64,000 bases of DNA from SIG299 sp964544055 (GTDB taxonomy: Bacteria > Bacillota > Clostridia > Lachnospirales > Lachnospiraceae), in NCBI GenBank assembly GCA_964544055.1, contig CAZJAA010000011.1:1-64000 (forward strand), read 5' to 3'. Shown one piece after another: positions 39,460-47,513 of this stretch (position 1 is the stretch's first letter; every line of letters starts with the position of its first letter). A program made the translations under genes and the position numbers. The notes beneath the pieces were generated by a model. It saw only the letters and a program-made list of their open reading frames with translations. It did not search any database and was not told the origin of the DNA.

Positions 39460-41014
39460 CTTCGTCACCCCCTTCCTGCTCTTCTTCATTGCCTTCACCT
39501 TCCGTTTCGGTTGTTTCCTGCTCTGGCTCTTCCTGTGTTTCAGTTTGCTCTGATTCATCGTCTTCGGATGGCTCTGACGCTTCATCAGGCTTCTGTATAG
39601 GCTCTTCAGGATTTTCTTCAGGCTGCTCGCCTTCATTTCCTTCCTGTTGTTCCTCACCTTGCTCTTCAGGCTGGTCGCCTTTGCCCTTTTCAGGCGGTGT
39701 CGGCGGCTCTGTCGGCGCATCAGGCGGTGTCTGCTCTTCTTCATCCTGTTCTTCTTCAGGCTCTGCATACTGTGCGCCGACTGATATCAACGGAATGTAG
39801 TTGCCATTCACTATCAGCTGGTCGCCGCCCTCTTCGTCTGCCATGTCCAGCTTCCTTCTGGCTTCATTTGGCTTGTAGACACCATTGTTGATGCCTGAAG
39901 CGAATATCTCCATCTGTGTCTTGCTGTCTGTACGAAGCAGCACTTTTTCATTCAGCTTGAAATAGATTCCAGCATCCTGTTCGTCTTCGGTCAGAAGTTT
40001 ATAGTTGACCTCTTCTTCATACTGCTTCATGACGAAAAGCATAGTATCTACATAAAAGGACAGCTGCTGAAGTTCGCTGTTCGCATAGCTGCTCTTTTCG
40101 TAGTCGTTGATTTGATTCGGTTTGATTCCGAATGCTGCCGCAATTTGAAGCGCAGAATATTTCTTCAGCTCTATGAATTGACTGTCTGACAGCTTGATAT
40201 CAAGCGGTGTCAGTTTCATTCCCAGCGGCACAGGAAGAATCTTGCCTGTGTTCTTTGTTCCGCTGCCATATGTCTCGAATGCCTGAATCAGTTTCTGCTT
40301 CGCTTCCTCGTTCAGCTCACCAGAATATTCAAGTGTAGCTTTCGCGGTCAATCCGTTTTCGTACAGATTATTCAGGAATTCCTGTGATGCAGCTGCTCCG
40401 TCCACGGATTGCTTCAGGATGTACTGCACAGGAAGCCCTGTGATGCCATCAAGGGAATGCGAAGTCTTGAAGTGCAGCACTTCATCAGTGCTGAATACAT
40501 ACTGCTTCCCCGAATACTTGTCGTTGTAGACATACCATATCTTGCCTACTCCTCCGAAGTAGCCCTTGTCGTCCACCACAATCTGCACACAGTTTGAAGG
40601 CATTATCCACATATCAAGCACCTTCAATTCACCGCCATACTTCTGACGCTTGAATTTGCTTCTGACATACACATACGCATTGCCGAAGTGATTTCGATTC
40701 ATCTCCACTGCATTCCAGAATGTTGTCGGTGTCATAAATGGATTCGGACGATTCTTCATCAACTTCGCTGTGTCTGACAGCTCTGGCTCTGTGATTCCTT
40801 TGCTGGTGTGCTGATAATACTTCCACGGCATCTTCGCAATCGTTTCAGACATCATCTTCAGACATGTGAAGTATGTGACCTCCTGCATCGGCTCTGTGGT
40901 TTTTCCTCTTTTGATTCCAAGCCATTCAAGGAATGATTCATCATCCATCCCTGCTTCCTGCACAACATTGATATTCAGGAATCGCGCTATTCTGTTTTTG
41001 AATTTCTGCCACAT
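39404..41014 (-). CDS. Portal protein (HK97 type) with long acidic tail
   Basis: 536 residues from the ATG at 41012-41014 (an upstream GTG would overlap the terminase stop). Core features: LEWLGIKRGKTTEPMQEVTY, MKNRPNPFMTPTTFWNAVEM, FGIKPNQINDYEKSSYANSE. The last ~110 residues are a Glu/Pro/Gln-rich tail (EEQDEEEQTPPDAPTEPPTP), partly shared in DNA with the start of the protease gene. The portal forms the 12-fold DNA gate. Confidence 0.92.
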   Translation of the reverse strand: MWQKFKNRIARFLNINVVQEAGMDDESFLEWLGIKRGKTTEPMQEVTYFTCLKMMSETIAKMPWKYYQHTSKGITEPELSDTAKLMKNRPNPFMTPTTFWNAVEMNRNHFGNAYVYVRSKFKRQKYGGELKVLDMWIMPSNCVQIVVDDKGYFGGVGKIWYVYNDKYSGKQYVFSTDEVLHFKTSHSLDGITGLPVQYILKQSVDGAAASQEFLNNLYENGLTAKATLEYSGELNEEAKQKLIQAFETYGSGTKNTGKILPVPLGMKLTPLDIKLSDSQFIELKKYSALQIAAAFGIKPNQINDYEKSSYANSELQQLSFYVDTMLFVMKQYEEEVNYKLLTEDEQDAGIYFKLNEKVLLRTDSKTQMEIFASGINNGVYKPNEARRKLDMADEEGGDQLIVNGNYIPLISVGAQYAEPEEEQDEEEQTPPDAPTEPPTPPEKGKGDQPEEQGEEQQEGNEGEQPEENPEEPIQKPDEASEPSEDDESEQTETQEEPEQETTETEGEGNEEEQEGGDEDEEEQDELHKKESKDQKH

Positions 41015-41025
41015 GTTCAATCTTC

Positions 41026-42792
41026 TCACCCCCTTTCAGCGGTCTTCTTCGTGTATTTGTCATTCTGTTGCAGCCATAACTGCAAGAATTCATTTGCATC
41101 TGGTTTGACATCTCCCTTCATCGCCATCACCCACGCATCAATGATGGCATCCACGATGTCGATTCGCTCTGTGCGAAGGTCTTTTTCTATCTTGATTTCT
41201 CCGAAGCTGTTCGACACAGTCTTTGCGTTCGCGATTGACCACTTCATCGTGCCATTTCCATCGTGCTGCACATTTCCTGCCATCAATTCCAGCCTGAAGT
41301 CCACTGTTGCATCGTTCAGCTGTTTTGCCGACTGTGCAATCGCCAGACAATCCCAGCCCATCGCTTCAAGGTCTGACAGGAATGCCGATGCGTTGTGCGT
41401 GTCGTAGCATATCCACTGCACCTGAAGCTCATATGTCTTCACGATGTTCTGAAGGTATGCCAAAATATACTTGTAGTCGGTCTTGATGCCGCCCATCGTT
41501 TCGGTGACTTCCACTAAACCTTCCCGAATCCACATGTCATATGGCACTCTGTCCGATTTCATATGCTCAATAACGCGATTCTTCGGGATGAATGAATGTG
41601 CGTGTACATAATACTTGCGCACACCATCCTGCAAGAATGGAAAAACAATCGCCAGCGATGTCAGGTCGCCACCCGATGACAAGTCCAGTCCGATGTAGCA
41701 CTTCTGTTTCCTGAAGTCTTCCAGCGTTTTCTTGACTGCGGACTTGTTCCACACTTCCATGTCTTTGATATAGACATCATTCGTCCACTGAAGCCACATG
41801 TTCAGCTGCTTGACGATGAAGTCTCGCAGTGTCGCGCCGCCCATCTCCTTTGCTGTTGCCGCAATCGGTATCATGTTCTGAAGCGCGTCTGCGTCATATT
41901 CCAGAATCGGATTCGCCTTCACCCAGTTTTCAGGCAGCCACATGTCATCATCTTCATTCATCTGCGCGATGTAGATGAATTGTGAATCATTCTCCACGAT
42001 GCCCTTCAGCACCTTGGCGCAATACTCATACAGCGCATAGCATGGCGATTTCAGGTCGAATCCAGCTGTCGTGATGACAGATATCAATGCAGATTTCATC
42101 TTCTTGATACCGCCTTCAAGCAGCTTGTACATCTGCTCGTCTTTGTGTGCATGGTATTCGTCAACAATTCCCAAGTATGGACGGAATCCGTCAATACTCT
42201 TTGTATCTCCTGACAGTGCCTTGATTTTGCTTCTGGTCAGCAAGCAGTCAATCGTGCTGTTATGTTCATGCACCTTGAAGCATTCCAGAAGGTCGCTGTC
42301 TGAATTGATGAATTTGACGATTTCATTGAAGACAATCATCGCCTGCTCTTTTTTGGTAGCTGTACAGTAAATCTGACCATACTTGTACTTGTCAAAGTTG
42401 CCATAGTATGCAGCAAGGATTCCGTTCAGGAATGATTTTCCGTTCTGTCTTCCCAGCTGAATATAGCTCGTTCTGAATCGGCGGTGATGTCCGTCCTTTG
42501 TGCGCCATCCGTTCAGGCTTCCCAGAATGAAACACTGGAATGGATATGCTTCCACATCCTTTTCTTCTTCGCCTTCCGCAATGGTCAGCGTCTCTGCGAA
42601 GTCGATGATTCTGTCCGCTTCGTCTTCATCGAAGTAGTATCTGTATGGCGCAGCTTTTGATTTTTCAATGTCGTCTATGTGTCGCTGGCAAGCCAGCTTC
42701 ACAAGTTTTCCTGCTGTTATTCTGTCCGCAAGGACATCCAGTGCGTATTGTGTAACCCTGTTGATTCGCTGTTCTATGCGAATTTCTCCTTG
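41026..42792 (-). CDS. Terminase large subunit; start codon unusual
   Basis: ATPase half: Walker-A-like LGRQNGKSFLNG, Walker B LGIVDEYHAH. Nuclease half: YIGLDLSSGGDLTSLAIVF, WICYDTHNASAF and IDIVDAIIDAWVMAMK, so both activities look intact. The first usual start codon is GTG at 42702, but the 30 codons before it, up to AAGGAG, read RIEQRINRVTQYALDVLADR, which matches the conserved N-terminus of this family. There is no ATG, GTG or TTG there; ATT or ATA within 42784-42792 would be needed. The left boundary given here includes this segment. It cuts and packages phage DNA. Confidence 0.85.
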   Translation of the reverse strand, partial: QGEIRIEQRINRVTQYALDVLADRITAGKLVKLACQRHIDDIEKSKAAPYRYYFDEDEADRIIDFAETLTIAEGEEEKDVEAYPFQCFILGSLNGWRTKDGHHRRFRTSYIQLGRQNGKSFLNGILAAYYGNFDKYKYGQIYCTATKKEQAMIVFNEIVKFINSDSDLLECFKVHEHNSTIDCLLTRSKIKALSGDTKSIDGFRPYLGIVDEYHAHKDEQMYKLLEGGIKKMKSALISVITTAGFDLKSPCYALYEYCAKVLKGIVENDSQFIYIAQMNEDDDMWLPENWVKANPILEYDADALQNMIPIAATAKEMGGATLRDFIVKQLNMWLQWTNDVYIKDMEVWNKSAVKKTLEDFRKQKCYIGLDLSSGGDLTSLAIVFPFLQDGVRKYYVHAHSFIPKNRVIEHMKSDRVPYDMWIREGLVEVTETMGGIKTDYKYILAYLQNIVKTYELQVQWICYDTHNASAFLSDLEAMGWDCLAIAQSAKQLNDATVDFRLELMAGNVQHDGNGTMKWSIANAKTVSNSFGEIKIEKDLRTERIDIVDAIIDAWVMAMKGDVKPDANEFLQLWLQQNDKYTKKTAERG

Positions 42793-43304
42793 AATTTGTT
42801 TTCTTTCTTTGGCTCATTGTTCGCCTTTGGCACAACAAGCCTGCATCTGGATGATACTGTCAGCCCGAAGTCCGCAGCACCCTGTCGGCATTGCTTGAAG
42901 CATCTGTCCTGAATCAGCAAAAGTCTTTCGACCTGACCATTCACAACTTCCTGCTGTCGCATCACTGGCTCTCCATTTTCGTCCTTCTTTCCAGTCGGCA
43001 CTTCAATGGTTATCATCAGCGGCTGTTTGTTCAGTTCTTCTGTGACTTCCTTGTACTTGTCCTGTGCAATGACAAGCCTTGCCAGCGCTTCCACATCCAG
43101 ATTCGATATCAGGTCAATCGCACGAAGTTCCTTGACGATTTTCTTGAAGTTTTTCTTCTGCTCTGGTGTCAAGTAGGCTGGCGCAGTCACCTTGTCAGCT
43201 GGTGCTTTGACTTCCGTCCGCTGACGCTCTTCAATTTCTGCTTTTGTTAGGTGTTTTTTGCCCTTCGCCATTATTAGCTCGATGGGCTGTCGTTGTCCTG
43301 CCAT
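42774..43304 (-). CDS. Terminase small subunit (P27 family)
   Basis: 176 residues: MAGQRQPIELIMAKGKKHLT, EIEERQRTEVKAPADKVTAP and CFKQCRQGAADFGLTVSSRC fit the P27 small terminase, which selects the packaging site. Its 3' end overlaps the start region of the large subunit. Confidence 0.9.
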   Translation of the reverse strand: MAGQRQPIELIMAKGKKHLTKAEIEERQRTEVKAPADKVTAPAYLTPEQKKNFKKIVKELRAIDLISNLDVEALARLVIAQDKYKEVTEELNKQPLMITIEVPTGKKDENGEPVMRQQEVVNGQVERLLLIQDRCFKQCRQGAADFGLTVSSRCRLVVPKANNEPKKENKFKEKFA

Positions 43305-43432
43305 GTCTTCTGCGACCTCCCTTCTTCACTGTGTTTCCTTGCGGTGTGTCAGATTCTGACACTGCCATTCGCTCATGGCTGTATTCTGGAATTTCCGTGG
43401 GGAGTTTTCTCCACAGAACAGGGGGAGCGCGA

Positions 43433-43900
43433 CTAAATCAGTCCGACTATAACTTTTTCGATACCCCCAGCCGCCTTCCAGTGTTCGGCTATAAGTCCAT
43501 ACAGCATCTGCTGTGTGGCTCTTTTTGTCTCTTCGTCTTTGTCATACAGTGCCGATATGATTCCGTGATTGCTATTGCTTAATGGAAGAAGGTTGCTGAT
43601 GTCCAGTCTTCTTGACCAGTCTTCATCAAGCTCTGTCACATGATGCACCATGTCTGCTGTCACTACTCTGTGCTGCACATAGTAGGCATATATATCCAGC
43701 CCATCATATAGGCGCATACACACTGCCCTGATATTGCGCCAGTCTGCGCACACATAGAAGTCAGCAGCCTGCTTGTTCCTGCGTGTCCTGTTGTACTGCA
43801 TATGCCTTGAATACTGGCTATTTTGCCCCTGCTCACAGGCACTGCACAGGCGCATATTCTGTGGAATCATCGCACCGCATCTGCATATGTGCCACAGCAT
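43433..43900 (-). CDS. HNH endonuclease of the packaging module
   Basis: 155 residues from the ATG at 43898-43900 (AGGAGG in front); the frame is open for a further 90 codons upstream but that part is repetitive and lacks a start signal. A zinc ribbon (CRCGAMIPQNMRLCSAC) at the N-terminus and the HNH core VHHVTELDEDWSRRLDISNL, LPLSNSNHGIISALY. HNH proteins beside TerS/TerL stimulate cos cleavage in HK97-like phages, which suggests cos packaging here. Confidence 0.85.
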   Translation of the reverse strand: MLWHICRCGAMIPQNMRLCSACEQGQNSQYSRHMQYNRTRRNKQAADFYVCADWRNIRAVCMRLYDGLDIYAYYVQHRVVTADMVHHVTELDEDWSRRLDISNLLPLSNSNHGIISALYDKDEETKRATQQMLYGLIAEHWKAAGGIEKVIVGLI

Positions 43901-44060
43901 CCTGCATTCCTCCTGCCCTGTATATACCCTCTTTTTTGCCCTTTTTTTGTTGCCCTGCATATACCCCCTGTCAGAAGCCCTTATATAAGCCCTTTTTGAA
44001 GCTCTATATATAGCCTTTTTCAGAAGGCGCATTTTAAGGGCATCCACAGACACCCCTTTT
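43901..44060. repeat. AT-rich iterated segment upstream of HNH
   Basis: Recurring words on the plus strand: TATATACCC, GCCCTTTTTT, GCCCTTATATAAGCCC, CTCTATATATAGCC. They are spaced about 25-30 bases apart. It could be a packaging or replication site; no gene is supported. Confidence 0.45.
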
Positions 44061-44103
44061 CGGGATGCCTGCAAATAGCCGCTTTGAGGATGGAAAAATG
44101 GCA

Positions 44104-44146
44104 ATAAAAAAGCCGCTGCATCAGATTTCAAGTCTGTGCATCGGCT
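44104..44146 (-). terminator. Strong terminator between early and late regions
   Basis: Long stem AGCCGATGCA...TGCAGCGGCT (44111-44146) followed by TTTTTTATTG on the minus strand. It separates the regulator gene 44277-44804 from the HNH/terminase genes. Confidence 0.85.
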
Positions 44147-44168
44147 TCTCGCAACTTTCCACGCTATC

Positions 44169-44223
44169 ATTATACATCGGGCTTCCCACCATTAAAACCC
44201 CAGCTTTTCCCCAACTTTTCCCC
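44169..44223 (-). promoter_or_regulatory. Candidate activator-dependent late promoter with direct repeats
   Basis: On the minus strand GGGGAAAAGTT GGGGAAAAGCT GGGG direct repeats (44198-44223) lie about 25 bases before TATAAT (44169-44174), with no good -35. The start would be about 15 bases before the strong terminator, so late expression would also need antitermination or another promoter. Confidence 0.4.
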
Positions 44224-44276
44224 GAAAACGCTCTTCAAAAAAGTGTGTTTTTGCTGGAATTTCGGCTTTTTGTGAA

Positions 44277-44804
44277 TCACCATTTTTCAATTCCGTCAAT
44301 TCCGAATAATTTGATGGACATTCTCTTGACAAGTTCCTTCGTCCAGCGCGAAGGTGTATTTTTTCCACAATTCAGGCGGTCTGACACTTCCTCGAAGGTC
44401 AATCCGTCAATATAGTGCATTTTGAAGGCTTCGAATTTGTAAAAAGTGCCTTTTTCGGTCTGTTCCTTCTTCATCTCCTCCATCGCTCTGTCAATATTTG
44501 CAATCATCATCGCTGTCTTCAGCTTTGACCTTCTGATGCTGTCAAGATGCGTATTTTCGCTTTTGAATGTCTGAAATTCCTCCTCTTCCAGTTCTTCAAC
44601 CTCTGAAATCGCATTTTCCAGATGGCTGCGCAGCTCTCTGTATGATTCCATTAGGATTCTGGTGTTGTGGGCGATTTTCTGACGCTCCTGCTGCTTCTGT
44701 CTGTTCATAATCTCCTGCATCATCTCTGACATCTGGATTTTGACCGCTTCCATCACTTTTTCATCAATTCCTTGCTGCTCTCTCTCGTCTTCCTTCTCTT
44801 GCAT
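44277..44804 (-). CDS. ArpU-like late transcription regulator
   Basis: 175 residues. Long charged helices at the N-terminus, then a sigma-region-4-like helix-turn-helix at the C-terminus: FKMHYIDGLTFEEVSDRLNC, GKNTPSRWTKELVKRMSIKL. This is the layout of ArpU/RinA-type regulators that switch on late genes, and the gene lies directly before the late operon and its direct repeats. Confidence 0.7.
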   Translation of the reverse strand: MQEKEDEREQQGIDEKVMEAVKIQMSEMMQEIMNRQKQQERQKIAHNTRILMESYRELRSHLENAISEVEELEEEEFQTFKSENTHLDSIRRSKLKTAMMIANIDRAMEEMKKEQTEKGTFYKFEAFKMHYIDGLTFEEVSDRLNCGKNTPSRWTKELVKRMSIKLFGIDGIEKW

Positions 44805-44827
44805 CGTGTTTCCACCGCCTTCCCTGC

Positions 44828-45439
44828 TTATTTCCTGCGCTTATTCCTTCGGCTTCGAAGATATGCCTGTCTGCGTACCATCGGCAGTCCTCTTCGCCTT
44901 CTTTCATTGTTCGACATCTTCATCTTTTCCAGTTCCCATTCATCTACATCTGCCAGAAGGTCATTCATGGCTGCTGTCATTGCCTGAATCGCTGGTCGAA
45001 GTCTTTCCATGAAGGAATTCCATGCCTGACGAATCGCATCGCCTACTCTGATGATACATTCTGCCAATTCTTCCAGCTTCATTCCCATCTGGTCTGCATA
45101 TTCTCGCATCGCCTGCATCTGACTGTCATCCAGTCCTTCCAGAAGCTCCTGAATCTTCTTCTGATTCCCTTCCGATACCTCTGCCATCGCAGTCATGTCT
45201 TCTCCTGCTGCCAAGTCAATACCGATGACGACTGCTGCCGCCTTTGAATCTTCTTCAGATGCTGCTGTGGCTTCCGTTTTTGCCCCTTCCTGCTCCTTTT
45301 CTGCTTCAGGTGCGGAATTCTCTGCCTGTGCTTCTTTTTGCGTTTCCTGCACCTGCTGCGTTATCTCTTCAGGAATGCTGGCAGGCTTCTTGCCTGTCAG
45401 CTTCTCCTTGATATTTCTTGCAATATCTCTGATTCTCAT
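44828..45439 (-). CDS. Phage protein of unknown function next to SSB
   Basis: 203 residues: acidic middle (EAEKEQEGAKTEATAASEED), helical segment (LEGLDDSQMQAMREYADQMG) and a very basic C-terminus (RSRRNKRRK) that could bind nucleic acid. 24 bases after ssb, so early operon. Confidence 0.6.
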   Translation of the reverse strand: MRIRDIARNIKEKLTGKKPASIPEEITQQVQETQKEAQAENSAPEAEKEQEGAKTEATAASEEDSKAAAVVIGIDLAAGEDMTAMAEVSEGNQKKIQELLEGLDDSQMQAMREYADQMGMKLEELAECIIRVGDAIRQAWNSFMERLRPAIQAMTAAMNDLLADVDEWELEKMKMSNNERRRRGLPMVRRQAYLRSRRNKRRK

Positions 45440-45462
45440 ATCTTCACCGCCTTCCTGCTGCC

Positions 45463-45885
45463 TTAACTGAAAGGCAAATTGTCATCATATCCATCAGGTA
45501 TCTGCATGAATCCATCATCGCCTGCGTAGCTCTGCGGCTCTGTCCTGATGCCATCCGAAGCTCCTTTGCTCTCTGCGAATTCAATATTTTCCGCTGTCAC
45601 TTCCACTGTGTACACCTTCTGTCCGTCTTTGTTGGTGTAGCTGCCAGTTGTGATTCTTCCTTCCAGCACGATTCTGACACCCCGCTTCAGATACTTCTCC
45701 GCGAATTCTCCCAGTCTTCCGAATGCCACGCATGGAATGAAGTCTGCATTCTGCTGACCTTCCTGCTTCTTTCCTCTTCTATCGACTGCCATCGTGAATC
45801 TGGCAATCGCCATCGGATTCTCTCCTGTTGTGTATCTCACATCAGGATTGCGCGTCAACCTTCCCATCTCTATCACTTTATTCAT
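45463..45885 (-). CDS. ssb: Single-stranded DNA-binding protein
   Basis: 140 residues. OB-fold signature MNKVIEMGRLTRNPDVRYTT, DFIPCVAFGRLGEFAEKYLK, VRIVLEGRITTGSYTNKDGQ, and the acidic tip DDNLPFS for partner binding. Expected to coat single-stranded DNA made during phage replication, including rolling-circle intermediates from the HUH Rep. Confidence 0.93.
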   Translation of the reverse strand: MNKVIEMGRLTRNPDVRYTTGENPMAIARFTMAVDRRGKKQEGQQNADFIPCVAFGRLGEFAEKYLKRGVRIVLEGRITTGSYTNKDGQKVYTVEVTAENIEFAESKGASDGIRTEPQSYAGDDGFMQIPDGYDDNLPFS

Positions 45886-46057
45886 CTTTCTTCTTTCCTC
45901 CGTTCTTCACTGCATCGACTGCTGCCTTGATTACTGCATACAGTACAATCGCAATCGCTATCACCAGCCCTGCTGCCAGTGCCATCAATACAATCCACAG
46001 GATGAATGCTCCTGTCGTTCTGATTGCTTCCTGAAGCCACATTCCCATCTGATTCAT
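45878..46057 (-). CDS. 59-residue single-pass membrane protein
   Basis: MNQMGMWLQEAIRTTGAFIL at the start, one long helix (about 17-44), basic C-terminus (KNGGKKKDE). Overlaps the MazF-like stop (ATGA) and the ssb start, with AGGAGGAAG in front, so it is coupled on both sides. Function unknown. Confidence 0.65.
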   Translation of the reverse strand: MNQMGMWLQEAIRTTGAFILWIVLMALAAGLVIAIAIVLYAVIKAAVDAVKNGGKKKDE

Positions 46058-46590
46058 TCTCTTCTTCCTCCTGTCATCAATCTCTCCATCAAGCCTTCAT
46101 ACAGCTGCTTGAATACATCTCTTTCCGTTTCTGCTTTCACTATTGCCTGCGCCAGCTCTTTCGCATCATCAGGTGCTTCCATATCCTCTTCGATGCAGCC
46201 CCCCTCGCAGCTTTCCAGAAGCATGTCCAGCTTCTCCTGCTGCTCTCTGGTCATATGTATTCCCAGCGCAATTTCAAGTGCGATGTCGATTTCCTGCATT
46301 TCTTTGTCGGTGCATCTTCCGCAGTAGCTCTGAAGTCTCTGTACATCCACAGCTGTCGGCTGTTCGCATAATGCTTCAGACACCTTCGATGCGCTTCTGA
46401 TTGTCACATGTGTCGGCAGCTCCTTCTTCGGGCTTGTTGTCAGGAATACCACTGTGACAGTGTCGCTGTTCCTGTTGTTCGCATCATTGCTGATGATGAT
46501 TGCTGGTCTGTCCTTCTTCATCTCTCTTCCGACCTGATGTCGGTCATTGTTGATGTAGTATATATCTCCTCTTCTTGCTTCCGTCTGCAT
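46054..46590 (-). CDS. PemK/MazF-like protein with C-terminal extension
   Basis: 178 residues. ARRGDIYYINNDRHQVGREM, DRPAIIISNDANNRNSDTVT, TTSPKKELPTHVTI and PTAVDVQRLQSYCG are the MazF-type mRNA-interferase fold (about 5-115). The remaining ~60 residues are helical and acidic, beyond the usual ~115. No antitoxin gene precedes it; the extension or a neighbour may take that part. It may cut host or phage RNA; it may also have been recruited as a regulator. Confidence 0.8.
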   Translation of the reverse strand: MQTEARRGDIYYINNDRHQVGREMKKDRPAIIISNDANNRNSDTVTVVFLTTSPKKELPTHVTIRSASKVSEALCEQPTAVDVQRLQSYCGRCTDKEMQEIDIALEIALGIHMTREQQEKLDMLLESCEGGCIEEDMEAPDDAKELAQAIVKAETERDVFKQLYEGLMERLMTGGRRE

Positions 46591-46934
46591 CACTCTTCCT
46601 CCGTTCCATACTTCTCCTTCAGGACATTTGCTCTGTATGCAAATTCTGCTTTCAGCTCCAAGTCCTGCTCCACATATTTATCAATCAGTGCCTTGTTGCA
46701 GTTTCCCAGCCTTCCGATGCGTTTCTGTATCTGCTTTCGTTTCTGTGCCATCAGGCGCATCTCTCTGTCCATAATCGTCACAGTGTAATGTCTGCCGCAA
46801 TGCGGACAGTCGAAGTATCTTTCTATCACATCATCTCTATTGTCATCCTGTGCGATGACTGCATCCATCACTTCGATGGCGGCAGGCTCAATGTGCGCGC
46901 TGCAATGATTGCATATAATAACTTGCTTTGTCAC
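46590..46934 (-). CDS. Zinc-ribbon phage protein
   Basis: 114 residues from GTG 46932-46934 (AGGAGGAAGG in front, overlapping the HD gene stop). CNHCSAHIEP and CPHCGRHYTV form a four-cysteine zinc site; then a charged helix (DREMRLMAQKRKQIQKRIGR). Probably a DNA- or RNA-binding accessory. Family not recognised. Confidence 0.6.
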   Translation of the reverse strand: MTKQVIICNHCSAHIEPAAIEVMDAVIAQDDNRDDVIERYFDCPHCGRHYTVTIMDREMRLMAQKRKQIQKRIGRLGNCNKALIDKYVEQDLELKAEFAYRANVLKEKYGTEEE

Positions 46935-47503
46935 TTTCCTTCCTCCTGTTCGTACAGCCATGTCGCTTCCATATCTGCCAGATGCAGCATCACTGCCAGC
47001 GGATGTCCTTTGAAGGCTTCGTCCAGTGCGCGGATGTTTCCTCTTGCTGCATCATCATATGCTCCCATGTGCCACCTGATTGCGATTATCTCTTCCAGTG
47101 TCAGCGTCAAGCCCTGCTGCTGAATCAGGATGACGCTTCTCTCTCCGTGTCCGACTGGCAACTCCACTGCTTTGTTGTATTCATATCCTGTAATGTTGCC
47201 TTCTTCGTCTCTCTTCGGGATGTATCTGTCTATCTTGCAGACATCATGCAGCAGTGCCACAAGTATCATGCTTTCCATGCTGATGCCCTTCTCCTTTGCT
47301 TCCTCTGTTCTGCGAAGCAATCTTTCGCAGACATTCAGGCTGTGGCACAGAAGCATCCCTTCGGATGCTCCGTGATACCTTGTCGATGCTGGTGCTGTGA
47401 AGAAGTCTGTATCATTCAGCCATTCCATGAAATCATCGAAGCCTTTTCTGCGTCCTGCTGCGAATTTCAGCATGTTCTCGAATTCCAGTCTTCTGTCCTT
47501 CAT
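46931..47503 (-). CDS. HD-domain hydrolase
   Basis: 190 residues from ATG 47501-47503 (AAGGAGGAACAC in front). HD motif: GMLLCHSLNVCERLL (His), MILVALLHDVCKI (HD), then VGHGERSVILI and AIRWHMGAYDD, ending with HLADMEATW (Asp). Residues for metal-dependent phosphohydrolase activity are present, as in HD proteins acting on (deoxy)nucleotides. Substrate unknown; a role in nucleotide supply or anti-defence is inference. Confidence 0.82.
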   Translation of the reverse strand: MKDRRLEFENMLKFAAGRRKGFDDFMEWLNDTDFFTAPASTRYHGASEGMLLCHSLNVCERLLRRTEEAKEKGISMESMILVALLHDVCKIDRYIPKRDEEGNITGYEYNKAVELPVGHGERSVILIQQQGLTLTLEEIIAIRWHMGAYDDAARGNIRALDEAFKGHPLAVMLHLADMEATWLYEQEEGK

Positions 47504-47513
47504 GTGTTCCTCC

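Noticed and set aside
39460..39768. A 103-residue basic N-terminal extension of the prohead protease
   Set aside because: It is the other-phase reading of the portal's Glu/Pro-rich tail; a good ribosome site sits directly before the ATG at 39459.
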